DNA from: Camillea tinctor
Taxonomy: Eukaryota; Ascomycota; Sordariomycetes; Xylariales; Xylariaceae
Assembly: GCA_022578605.1 (NCBI GenBank)
Contig: MU394086.1
Location: 1 to 64,000 of the forward strand
Direction of reading: 5' to 3'
Length of the DNA stretch: 64,000 nucleotides
Shown here: in pieces, positions 33,687-44,929 of the stretch
Layout of the letters: each line of letters begins with the position of its first letter
Numbering within the stretch: position 1 is the first letter of the stretch
Position numbers and translations under genes: made by a program
Notes under the pieces: model-generated
Told to the model about the DNA's origin: nothing
Databases searched by the model: none
Seen by the model: the letters and a program-made list of their open reading frames with translations, nothing else

Positions 33687-36384
33687 CTATTCTATTGCCA
33701 CTAATCTGATAGTGACTAGATAGTTGGCGATGTTTTCATGTCCCTCTCCTATGGCAATGTCTAAGGCTGATTCTACCCACGTTGGCTGGATTGTGCCGGT
33801 GCTTGCTTCAATTATCATTCGCACGACATCAAGATTTCCACTTAACACGGCTGACCTGAGTATCGGGAACCCCCTAAATTTGGTATTAGCACCCGCATCT
33901 AGCAAAGCCCTTACGATAGCCTCATGACCATTGGCTGCTGCTCTAGCAAGGGCTGTATCGCCGTAACGATCAATGTAGTGCACAGAAGCTCCAAGTTCCA
34001 GCAACGTGGCGACATTGGCCATTAGCCCAAGGCTTGCAGCCCTAATAAGAGCAGTCTCCCTTCTGAATCCTGTTATGTTTATATCGTGGTTATCTTCTAC
34101 CATTCTGCGAAGTACTTTAGGTATATCGAACGAAGCGGCGAGAACAAGCGGCGGCACATCTATTGCTGATCCAAGCATAATGAAAGGATCCTGAAAAATC
34201 TCCCAGGCCAGGTTGGAAACATCGCCTACTCTATCAGAAATTGTCCAGATCTGAGTGGCAATATTGATGGCTGTCTTGTTTGAGACAAAGTCTCTTAAGT
34301 AGGCCCACAGGGTATCCCAATCAACATTATGGCCTTCAGAACCCCAATGACATGCTGCATAAATTAAAAATGGAAACTGCTTTAAACGAGCAGTCATAGT
34401 TTCATGTGACAGGCAGAATCCGTCCGCAAAGTTCGGCAGTGTCAGATATCTAAGGCAGCATTTTGTTAAGTTAAACCTGGCCCTAGAAAGCTGCTCTGGG
34501 TGGGTTCTCTCGAAATATTGTTGGGCAGTGTAGTGGACAATTCTAATTGACTTGGTGTCTCTATCAACCTTAATGAGGCCGGTACACACCGCTGTCAATG
34601 TCTCACTATCTGGAAGGTCGTCATCTTCTAGCATCTCGCCGCAAGAAATGGATTGCATGGCATACATCTGCTGAATCTCAAGAACCTTTAGTGGCAGTCT
34701 AGCACATAGAATCCAGAAAAGAACCGTTTCGGCTAATTCAACATATTCATCGGCTTGATTACGGATCCTGAGTAGTGCTTGTTCATATGTGGCATCGAGA
34801 GTTCCAGGCAGAGCATGCAGAGATGCGCGAACTTCCTTGCGACTAATCTTTCTGGAGAGAGATTCAAAATGTAAGACGGCAAGTAGGAACCTTAAAATAA
34901 TGATCAGTAGCAATACTAAACACTGTATGCTATTAGATACTGACATTCCCTGTGACTCCTCTATGATAGTCTTGACGATATCATCTTGTAAGCCTGGATC
35001 TGCGCGGACGTGTCTGGAAAGTGGTGCCCGCCCTGGAATTCTTGCTTCGAGGAAATTGCGGATATCATCGTTGTGAGCAGATATCTCTATTCTCCCATCA
35101 TTCCGGAAGAATGTGTCAAATGTCGTTGAGAAACGAGAGGTGCACAACAAACGCACGCTTGGTCCTATGGCGAGTATGTTGGAGACGATGTTCAATGTTG
35201 CTTCTTCTGACTCAGCACACTCATCTAAGGCATCGATAACTATTTCGATAGTCCTAGGCGGCAAACAGATCTTGTGGAGAACATCCGTTATTTGCACAAG
35301 AGTCGGACGGGTACCAGCTCTCCTATGTCGTTCGTACAGAGACAACACTTCCAAAGGCATAGCACTGTCACTGGCGTGCCTGATGATCTGTTCAAGGATG
35401 CTAGAAAGAAGAGTTAGAGGCGTTTGAGCTTCTGTTTCTCGGTAGTCGCAGTAGATGTAGACAAGGGCGTCTTTCGGATCGGTCTGGCGCCTTTCTAGAT
35501 GATCGATGACGAGAGATCTACAAAGCGTTGTTAGCTCTATAGTCCAATTAGCAAGACATAATACACGAACGCGATTCTGGTCTTCCCAGCGCCGGCTAAG
35601 CATAGCATAATTGTCAGTCATATCGAAGGGCATTGGCTGTAATTAAAACATACGTATTCCTGGACACCATAAAGTTTTGATGTTTCCATCGGCCCAATCG
35701 AGATATATCCTGTGATGTAAGAACCACTGGCCGGTTCCTGGCTGCACACTTTGCAAAACGTTGGCCTGTTTGGAACGAAAAGACAATGAGCTTATCCAAC
35801 GTAGAATCCTTTCTGCTTGGTGATCTCTTCTAGCTTCCACTAAATTTCCTATTTGGTTGGAGATACCATCAAGCTTGATATTTGATTCTTTGGCCAGTTC
35901 CCTGTTCCCTTGGATGAGTACCTAGGTAGTCACCAGGTGGGAAATTAGAGATGTTGACGTACACTAGTTCATTTTCCATGATGAGACTGAAATTAGACTT
36001 GAGCCTCTCTAACGTTGTCAACAGCTCTTGAATGTCTTTCTTGTCGAATGGCCAGGTAAAAGGCTGAGCGAGCTTCCTTAATCTGTCCTGTGGGATCAGT
36101 TTAGCAATAATATTCTGTAGTGTCCTCTTGAGTAACTGGAGAGGCCCATCCGATGCAAGTAGGGTTGACACTACTGCTGGTTTTAATCCCAGGCTTCCGG
36201 AATCATCAAAATCTTCGATGCGATCTCGAAGCATCTCAAGGACACACGTAGTATTCCGAAGCTCATCGCGGAGCCTTGTGCGGTCTGACGCTCCACCTTT
36301 GACATCTTTGACATATTGGATCGCCTTGCTTGATAGCTGAAGTACGGCAATTATACTAGCAGTGGTGCTAAGTGGATCACTCAT
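33687..36384 (-). CDS. STAND/NLR-type protein (HeLo-like, NACHT, ankyrin)
   Basis: Five exons, 35965-36384, 35654-35873, 35571-35595, 34945-35517 and 33687-34890, giving 813 residues; every phase closes. The N-terminus (SDPLSTTASIIAVLQLSSKA, about 1-140) matches the fungal STAND-type HeLo-like domain. Next comes QPGTGQWFLHHRIYLDW, the usual segment before the NTPase. Walker A (GIPGAGKTRIA, Lys218) is built by splicing, mostly from a 25-nt microexon. Walker B is IVIDALDEC (314-322), and LLCTSR (345-350) follows. The centre (QGMFLLAVLHFESL, LPGTLDATYEQALLRI) is the helical/winged-helix part, and about 687-813 holds three to four ankyrin repeats (TALIRAASLGLMANVATLLE, TALARAAANGHEAIVRALL). Such proteins act in fungal heterokaryon incompatibility and innate immune-like cell death. 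The last intron is 54 nt and open in frame, so annotators may wrongly retain it. Confidence 0.88.
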
Positions 36385-38131
36385 TGTTGTTTCTTGATTG
36401 TGCTTGGTATGGGCGTTGAGGATATACCCATTATCACTACCCGTTTGTTGTAAGCTTATAGATAGTATATCTGCCTTATAGGTTGCTATTGCTACCTTAC
36501 CATCACAATGTCACATTACCGTTACAATGCCAGTACTAGGAGCGGAATCCTTTTACACCAGGCTGTAGCAAAAATGACGGCAATACACGTGACCCCCAGC
36601 AAGGCAAAGCCATCAAATTGTGCCTGACATATTATACTGTGGAGACAAAAGACATATGCCAATTGTCGTTTGACAATTAGCTCCTATATGGTCCGTGACA
36701 TATACACCATCTTTAATAGATTAATAACCCTCACGACTCCCTTCGATAGACTAATGGTCCAATAACAATCACCAAAGGAATGATACAAGACGTAGACAAT
36801 TTGTTTTGGAGGGGAAATGCTTTCGTTAAAGATTCTAGTATTATTCCTATACAAAAAAAGAAGAGGAAGGTTAAGAATAAACACTGAGTGCTCTTCGTAT
36901 AGAGATATTTTTTAATGATATATAGAATGATAGTGATGTCAGAAGTCGATGCATGCCAAAACCACTTTAGTAGTATCGAGGTATACCCGTTTTCTAAATC
37001 CATACGTAAACATTATACACTTATGTCTTTCTAGAAACTCAGTTCCTATTGCACCCAATATGCATCAAATACAACAGGGGCAAGGGATGAAAAGGATTGT
37101 GACAACATTAGGCTACATTTCTATAAGCCAAGACACATGCAAGTGCCCTATCATAACCAATGAGTAAATAAGGAGTATTTCCACCCTCGAGGATAATCAT
37201 GGGGTATGTATACTCGTTGGCCATAGTGAACTAGGGTGTCTGATGGAGAACCTAGGTAGTGTATATCACCTTGCCTTACCAATCATGGCAGAGCCCGGAG
37301 TCGGTCCCGAAGCAGAAAAGTTCCCCAAATTACTCCTGATATAACCGGGAATAATAGAGCCACTTTATTAACGTTGTGTTTAATTCACAAGGGGGCGATC
37401 CTTGCCAGATATGATACTCTAGAATCCCAGTTCTCCGCCTCTTCAGCCCTGAGGATAACGGTTAAGCCTCCAAGTTGCATCCCCACCACCCCGGTTCCAT
37501 GTTTCCTATCAAAATCACGGGCTCGAAGGCGCAGATGAGGCGGTATACGGTTACCTATGTTTACTTAGCTATGAAAAGTGCGCCCCCTTTCTCTAAGCCA
37601 AGATTCTGGGCGTGCAGGCCCACGACCCGACGATTGGGCACCTCGGCCCAGACATTTGTTGAAATGATTCTGAAATGTTTTGTGCACGTGTAATAGTCCC
37701 CTTTGCTCTTCTGTATTCTCCGCTTTGTCGGGACCGGCGATGGGGGGCCTAGGGCTGGGTGTCTCAAGGCATCTGGGTAGCCTGTCATATCCAAATTCCC
37801 TAGAATCGCACATTGGCGGACGTACGATGTGCAGTACCGTTGTCGCTCAACCCTGCCTAGACTATAGAAACCTGATCAACCAATAACTCTGGATCTTAAA
37901 CCTCGCCTAGCACTGTCATATGTAAAGATTAGCGAGGATAATGTAAGATACCTGGGCCCCTAGGTAACAACCTGAAAGCTATAAACCGCCGCTCATTACC
38001 TATGCCATCAACTAGCCATTAGATGCCTTATAAAAGATGGTAACCTTGCCACATCGGGCAAACAAACTATTCGTGAAACTTAGCCCTATACCTGCCAGCC
38101 CTATAACTTGCTGTCTTGTCACTTAAGGAAG
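36385..38131. other. Intergenic region
   Basis: 1.7 kb without a supported gene. It contains the inverted dispersed repeat fragment at 36676-36700, next to a local inverted repeat (AATTGTC at 36661 and GACAATT at 36672), and AACCTAGGTAG at about 37249. A GC-richer patch at 37,560-37,870 yields overlapping frames on both strands but none with recognisable domains. Confidence 0.5.
36676..36700 (-). repeat. Dispersed repeat copy 3 (fragment, inverted)
   Basis: Read on the minus strand from 36700: TGTCACGGACCATATAGGAG then CTAAT, matching the first 25 bp of copies 1 and 2. It lies about 300 bp upstream of the NLR start codon. Confidence 0.55.
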
Positions 38132-40113
38132 ATGGATCATTTTAACGCAACTGTCTTCAACGGCTCTATGGTAGCCACGCGAAGGGGCTTCCAAGTGTCT
38201 AAGCAAAGACACCAAGGGACTGCCTTCGTGAACTCATCCGTACAAGAAAACAAACAACAGACTTCGACTATGAAACCGGCCTACTCACTGCCTATCCGAA
38301 ATACTCAGCTCACATTTATCACCAATGGCGAGGACGAGAAAAAGCTCGCGCCCCCGCGAAGGCGGACGAGGAGATCGAAGTCACCAACAGAAAAACCTTC
38401 TAGCGCCGGGGTTATCAAAGCCAAAAGGCTGAATCGTATTTCGAATAGCCGGCGGCAGTCCAGCTGTTCTTCATCATCCACATCGTCGGAGGATCGCCAA
38501 ACCAGGGAAACCCATGATCGTTTCAGTTCTGAACCTTCCACATCCCACAGCCCACGTCTGCTTCCTCCTTGGACTTGCTACAGTCTGTATCCGGACGTAC
38601 CAGATGAAACCAGGAGGTTTCTATTCACGTGTCTCGCGTTTGCCCCGGGGGAGGGATACTCGGACGATCTGTGGAGCTTGGAAAGCGGCGCGGATTCCCC
38701 TGGGAAGGATTTATCGAACGTCCGGGATTCCACGAGCCTCCACTGCGCCATAACGCTAGGGGCCCTATTTGACGAAATACGTTTTGGGGGGTACGATAGT
38801 CCTGAGCTGGAATCACTAACGTCGCAGCTGTCGTTTATTGTCAACCGAAGACTGAACGGCAAATCGGAGGATGAATCGGACCGTAATATCACGATACATG
38901 CCGTTGCAACATTGGCCATAGTTGCGGTAAGAAGCCCCTGATTCCCCATCCGTGCGGGCTTAGAAATCTAGTTTTTTGACGTCTCAACCGTGAAATAGGG
39001 GTATCTCGGTAAGCACGATCATTGGTTTGTCCACATGAGTGGTCTCCTTCGGTTGATCGATATGGCCGGAGGGCAGAATGCCTTGGACGTGCGAACTATC
39101 AACACGATTCGCAAGTAAGCACAGAATGAAGAAAAAGAGAGAACGAACAAAGAAACTATAACTACTTAGGGGAACCCTAACTTCTGACACTTCACAGAGC
39201 GGACTTTATAGGCGCCATATCTGCAGCCACGGAACCTTGCGTACGATTTATGCGCCGACAGCCCCCGCTACGATGCTCGCTCCCCGTCACGAGTCAAGAG
39301 CAGACCATCCGAGGCCTCGCGCGCCACCTATCGTCCTGCGGACTCGGCCACGACGTGATTAACAACATCACGGACGCTGCCCTCTTCAACAAGTTCGTGT
39401 CGAACTCGCCGGTAGACGGAAGCGGAGCCTCGAATTTCGACGGCGATCTCGTGATGGAACACTACTACTCGCTGGGGTACCGGCTCCTCTCCCAACCCGA
39501 ACCGCTGCGGCGACTCGGCCGCGCGGCCTCCCCTACCGCGCCCCACGACTTCGTCGTGAGCGTGTCTCCGCTCAGCGCAACCTCTCACGCGTGGAAGATG
39601 GGCCCGGACCGGTGCTCGAAGGCCATCGAGTCGGCGATGCGTATCCTAGCGCTGATGTACATCCGCGGGCCGACGTTCGACCTCTCGTGCGACCCCGGCG
39701 CCATGTTCACCCTGCTCGAGGAGCACCTGCGGGCTATCTTGGCAGGCTGGGGAGCACACAGCCCGGTGGATTTGCTCATTGATCCTCTTCTGTTGCAAGA
39801 CGCGGCGGAAGCTGCCCTGCGTCCTACGCTTATCTGGATCTGCTTGGCGGCCGATCTGCTAGCGACGCTGAAGCACATGCCGTCGTCGGCGGGGCGCATG
39901 GATGGTTTCGGCCGGGCGGCGGCGCCCACATGCCGGGAGCTGCTCCGGTACGTGCTGGGGCCGCAGGTGCTGACGAACCCGGATCTTGTGTCGGATGCGG
40001 ACCTCGAGGTCTGCAGGCTGCTCGACCTGGGGTGTCTTACGGGGCAGAAGTGGGACGACCGACAGGCGATAAAGAACATGTTGGGTGTTTATACATCACA
40101 CGCATGGCTATGA
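38132..40113 (+). CDS. Fungal transcription-factor-like protein
   Basis: Three exons, 38132-38926, 38999-39114 and 39198-40113, giving 608 residues; start at the ATG after an in-frame TTG. The N-terminal third is basic and Ser-rich (LAPPRRRTRRSKSPTEK, SSCSSSSTSSEDR) and contains LTFITNGEDEKK. The remainder is helical (CAITLGALFDEIRF, HWFVHMSGLLRLIDMAGGQN, AMRILALMYIRGP, RPTLIWICLAADLLA) and resembles the regulatory (Fungal_trans_2/DUF3468-type) domain of fungal transcription factors. The LLRLIDMAGG motif preceding an intron is characteristic. No Zn2Cys6 cluster is visible, so direct DNA binding is unsupported; many fungal proteins share this cluster-less layout. Exon 3 is much GC-richer (CGCGCGGCC-type codons) than exon 1. 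Confidence 0.75.
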
Positions 40114-40403
40114 TATAATACCGGAGAACATATGGAAATAGGGATGAGATTATTATGCATACCAGCTGACCCAAAGAACCGGGTTTAACATATATTAGAG
40201 TTAGAGCTAGGAGTCTCGGAGACCATACATGTGTATATACCTATATAGTATAAATTATATAAATCATTTCCCTTGGAGAAAAGAGTGTGCTTAGTGGGTG
40301 TAAACTTTTGCAAGCGGCATACGATGAGATCCGTCACTTTAGCCATACCGCTCCCTTAAGACTCCGCGCCAGAAATCTACTGGCCGGTATCTTAGTGAAC
40401 TAA

Positions 40404-42247
40404 TCAAGCCTCAATATAGCCACCCCCCGACGCCGCTAGGGTCACATAGTACAGGTTTTGCTCCGCGCAGATGACCATGCGCCCATCGCCGGCGAAGTTG
40501 AAGTTGGCCGAGCCCTCGCCGAGGTAGATCTTGCCGATGAGCTTGCCAGACGGGTTCCAGACCTGAATGCCGTCGCCGCATCCCGCGTAGACGTTGCCCT
40601 TGGAGTCGCAGTGGACGCCTAGGGAAACATTAGCTCCGTGTTTCTCTTAGATGGCGGAGGGGAAACAACTTACCATCGGGAACACCAGAGTCGACATACG
40701 CGAATAGCTTGCGGTTATCCCAGGTGCCGTCCTCCTGGACATTATATCGGTAGCTAGCGGAGATGTTAGATTTCATCTTCTCACCTTGAGAAGGCGATTT
40801 TCAAGGGAGGCTGAGAGTACTTACATGCTGGAGGGATTCGACTGGTTCCATCCCCAGAAGCCCTGGTTGGCGCCGGTGTCTGTCACGTATGCGTACAATC
40901 CATCCGGAGAGAACGTGAGACCTGGTTTTGCCGAAAATTAGCATGAAATGTCGTTTCATCGGTATTGCAATACGCTTACCGTTGGGAAGAGTAAAGTCAT
41001 CAGCTACCGCGGTGACCGCACCCGTCACGTCGTTGTACCGGTACACCTGGTTCCGCAGTCCCGGGGCGGGTCGGAAGTCCTGGAGGTAGCCGTACAGCGT
41101 ATCGGTAAAGTACAGGTCCTTGTTGCGCGGGTTGACGGCTACGTCGTTCAGGGAGCTGAACTGACGGCCGAAGTAGTTGTTCACAAGAACTATTAGGGCA
41201 AGTTAGCATTTTTGTGCTAGCGCTTGAAGGAGAACTTCACTTTACTCACCAGTTGTGTTGTATGGCTCCCGCGGGTTCATCAGAATGAGCTCCGAGGGGA
41301 CGTTATCGCCCTGACCCTCTGCTGCAAAGACGATCTGGCCTCTGTAATTGGTACCGCCTTGATGCTATCAGCTTACATACTTATCGCCTATTCATGCAGA
41401 AGCTTACCATTGGGATTCACAACCAAAGGGCTTGAATCGACGGTTTGAACATTGACCAGCCCCGTCGCGTTGCGCTGGCTTGAGACGGCCGCAGCCTCCG
41501 AAAGCGCAATCTTGAGAATAATAGCGGATTTGTTTAGGCCTAGTTTATATCAGCATCCGAGGCTTTTCTCCCACTGCAGGGGGGATTGGGTGGGACCAGA
41601 GCCACAGCCTTTTTTGTCACTAACCTGTTCCCGCTGCTGGTGCTCCGGCGTTCTGGACAAAGAACATCTCGTCTGTCGGCGGGTACCTAGTTTAGTTTCT
41701 GTTAGCATTTTTCTTTTTTATCTTGAACGGTCACCGCTGGGTCAAAATACCAGGTCGTGGCCTCGTGGAACAGAGGGTTCGTGCCGGCGTTGGCGAGAAG
41801 TGTCAGGGTTGGGTTGGTCCCGATCACATCGTAGAACTCCTCATCGTAAATATGGAAAGGCTTCTCTGTCAGCGAAGCCGAATCATATCCAGGAGGAATG
41901 AAGAACTGTCATAGAGTTAGTCGACACAATCCTTGTGGACCGGGTGTTGTCACAGAATCTACGAGTGAACTTACCGTCGTCGCATTGGATTGACTTGGGG
42001 GCAGCACTGTGGGCAGAACATTAAAGGCTTTCTGGTCGATGAACTGGGCCTGTGCTGGTATTTCGGCTCTGGGTAGGCGACTGGAGCCAGATGCCGAAGA
42101 CGTATCGTAGGCTTTGATGAGAACGCCAGCCGTGAGAACGACAAGTGACAAGGGGAGGGCAGCCATCTTATAGCGGTTGGTCTTGACCCTACCGTCTTGA
42201 GCTTGGTTTGACTTATTCGGTGCTCGTGGAGATGGTGAGGCCTTCAT
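40404..42247 (-). CDS. SMP-30/gluconolactonase-family lactonohydrolase
   Basis: Nine exons: 41975-42247, 41751-41905, 41625-41686, 41408-41539, 41250-41339, 40980-41189, 40825-40921, 40674-40753 and 40404-40618, giving 437 residues. The product is a six-bladed beta-propeller of the SMP-30/gluconolactonase/LRE family, metal-dependent lactonases. Diagnostic segments are EATTWYPPTDEMFFVQN, SLNDVAVNPRNKDLYFTDT (ligand Asn and Asp), GLTFSPDGLYAYVTDTG, GVHCDSKGNVYAGCGDGI and FNFAGDGRMVICAE. The ATG at 42247 gives a 27-residue basic lead, then a hydrophobic stretch (MAALPLSLVVLTAGVLIKAY), predicting a type II anchor; starting at the inner Met (42166) would instead give a signal peptide. Either way the propeller is placed in the secretory pathway. 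The substrate is unknown. Confidence 0.9.
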
Positions 42248-42968
42248 TCTTGAAAAAGGAGCAGCGGCGCACCGGCAACTAAATACCTAGAAGCTGTCCC
42301 AAGGTCTCCAGAGTCGGACATAGAGCAGGGCTTGCTTGGCGGGGAACAGGGCCTTGGTAGTATTGGTATGTAACTCTCTCCACGATGCGGTCCGTGTACT
42401 GCGAATAGGGGAATTTCGATCGCCGGTATCGTCCCTGCTACTGGTTAGACCAGTTAGGTTTAAGCCGGTAACATCAACTGTCGTCATGTATTTCCGGTAG
42501 CCATGTTTTTTTGTCTTGCGCTATAAATGAGCTTAGCAGTATATCATGGGTGTACTAACCCGTAGTAGGGATCGGTGAGGGGTTGAAGCCAATGAATAGT
42601 TGTGTTTGACCAATAGTAGTTAACTCTTGGCAGGACACAACCTGTATGTTAACATCGATAACATCACCCCCTTAACGAGATCAAGATGTACAATTGATTC
42701 CGGGTTTGAGTTGTTACCAACCTCGGCAGTTACATGTAGGTATTTACTACATCAAATATTACATCATAGCCTATCAACAAAGGTTAATTGAATTGATAAA
42801 TAGAAACTGCTAATTACCTAGGTAGTTAAGCTTCAAGTTACGTAGGTAAGAAAGTCTATAACCTTTCTATAAGAACTTGCTTTAACTTACCCACCGATAC
42901 TAATGTCTTGCCAAGAGCAAATCTCCATTGCTAGTCAAAACTAATGCAATTAATTACCTTACCTTGTT

Positions 42969-43014
<46 letters not shown>

Positions 43015-43054
43015 TAAAAAAAAAAAAAAAAAAAAAAAAAAAATAAAAAAAAAA

Positions 43055-43101
<47 letters not shown>

Positions 43102-43218
43102 AGGGATGGGGGGGGGGGGGGAAACAAATTTAAAANNNNNNNNNNAAATTAATAATTATATAACCCTTTTTTTTTTTTAAAAAAAAAAAAACACTAAAAA
43201 AAAAAAAAAAAAAAAAAA

Positions 43219-43268
<50 letters not shown>

Positions 43269-44929
43269 CCGAGAAAAAAATAATCAACATCATCAATTGA
43301 ATCTACCAAGACTAAAGTTAACATGCACCACGCAAGAGATATAGCGCCAAGTAATGTTAAAAATAAAAATAAACCTATTTCAACACGTTAAATCAAGGGC
43401 CAAGATTTACTTCCCCTTGATATCAGCACATCCCTGAGTTGACACGGAATTTTAACATATAAAAGACGGTATAGGTATAAGTATAGGTATAGATCTAGGG
43501 GGACACAGAGGCTGAGTAGATGGACCGAGGACTCATCACAGGCTATATGAAACACATATCTGAAATCTTCAAATTCTTTCCCGTTTCGGTGCATGCGCTC
43601 GTCTTCACCGGGCATGGCCTCATTTCTTGTGGGGTCTTCACTATGCGTGAGATACCTAGATGCCAACGCAGACCGAAGCGGGATATTGTATCGGTCTCGG
43701 GACTTTGTTTACCCCCACTTCAAAGCTTAAGTATGCCAGGGACAACAGACATCATAGGGTACAGGGGGGGGGGGGGAAGATTGATTCCGGGTATAAATAA
43801 CGGAATCGTAGATAGTTCTGGTTCTACAACAACATCGTGATTACTTAATATCCATTGCCTACACTGTTACAGTTACGATGCTCTTTGGGAGTAATATCGA
43901 GTGACGAATTGAGTTTGCTGTTCTTCCCAGCCCGTTTCTCAGTAGCCATAACATACAATGACATGCCAAAACTCGTCTAGGCTTGCAGTGAAGCTGTCAA
44001 CGAGTAAGAATGCCATGTATTGAACTAGAAAAATGGTCTTACAATGGCCTCAAGACCGTAGTCTTGGTCTATCGAAAGGTTGTCACTCCGTCAAAGTAGC
44101 TATTCGCAACGATTCAATCTTGCTGCCGTGCATGTGGATTCCGTTATAACCTAGTGCATTATCTTACCCTTTCTTTTGCCATTGTTATATGCCACAACGC
44201 ATATGTCTCCGTTCGAATCGCCGCCGGATAATAATGGGTCATCTCGGGATCCGGGCTCCACTCCGTCACAGCAACGATAATACTACTAGCTTACCAGATA
44301 TGTTGAATGCATTGTCTCCATACATTCGACTCCCTGGAAGCTGTATAGTAAATATATCGCCATTGAGATGAATTTTCTTTAAGCTTTTCGCTCTAATTGC
44401 TTCTTCTATTAATGCTACGTGTCTGAGTTGAAACCTGACTTATACTATGTAATTCATACTCGCTTGAGTAGCCCCATTACAAGCCTAGCCAGAAGCGCCT
44501 GATACTTCAAAGATAAATCCCTGGATATTGCCTTTCATATCATAGTTTTGCGCTGAAATCAAATCTAGGGTGATATGTATCAGAAACGTAGCCGATTCCT
44601 AGGCCGACCGCATTGAGGTGTTGATCGACCAAACCTAGTACTGCTCAACCAATTCCGATATAACCCCTAGTGAGGTCAATATTTGACCATCGTTGGAGGA
44701 CTAATAAGACTATACGTTAAAAAAATCATAATACGCGCAATGTAGAGGGTACGATTCACGAACCTGGGTACCAAAAAACCCGGTAATCGTTTTGCCGGGA
44801 GCCGCAGTCATAGATATTGAAACTAGGTCACTTGGATCATCGTCGTCATCGTCACATGCGAAACGACAGTATCTACCACGATTCGTATATATCTATATAT
44901 TATCATAATTAGCGCTAATTCATCAGATT
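42248..44929. other. Intergenic region with assembly gap
   Basis: 2.7 kb without a supported gene. A TACCTAGGTA palindrome is at 42815-42824. An A-homopolymer region with a 10-N gap lies at 42969-43266, and a 12-base G run at about 43767-43778. Frames across the poly-A are Lys/Phe artefacts. Confidence 0.7.
42969..43266. repeat. Poly-A tracts flanking a 10-N gap
   Basis: Near-continuous A from about 42969, a G run at 43111-43121, ten N at 43136-43145, then more poly-A to 43266. The gap is a fixed-size placeholder between two homopolymer-ended contig edges. The true sequence and length are unknown, and linkage of left and right sides is scaffold-based. Confidence 0.9.

Noticed and set aside
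33687..35633. Calling the NLR as a single-exon protein from the Met at 35633
   Set aside because: That model lacks Walker A and the N-terminal domain and retains an in-frame 54-nt intron as 18 hydrophobic residues. The five-exon model explains everything.
36400..38100. Overlapping frames on both strands at about 37475-37890
   Set aside because: No domain, and neither strand gives a coherent splice model; it is most likely a GC-richer non-coding patch.
42944..43324. Poly-Lys and poly-Phe frames across the N gap
   Set aside because: Artefacts of the homopolymer A and the gap.
43400..44900. Possible tRNA T-loop GTTCGAATC near 44210
   Set aside because: Flanking bases do not form a T-stem, and no matching acceptor or anticodon arms were found.
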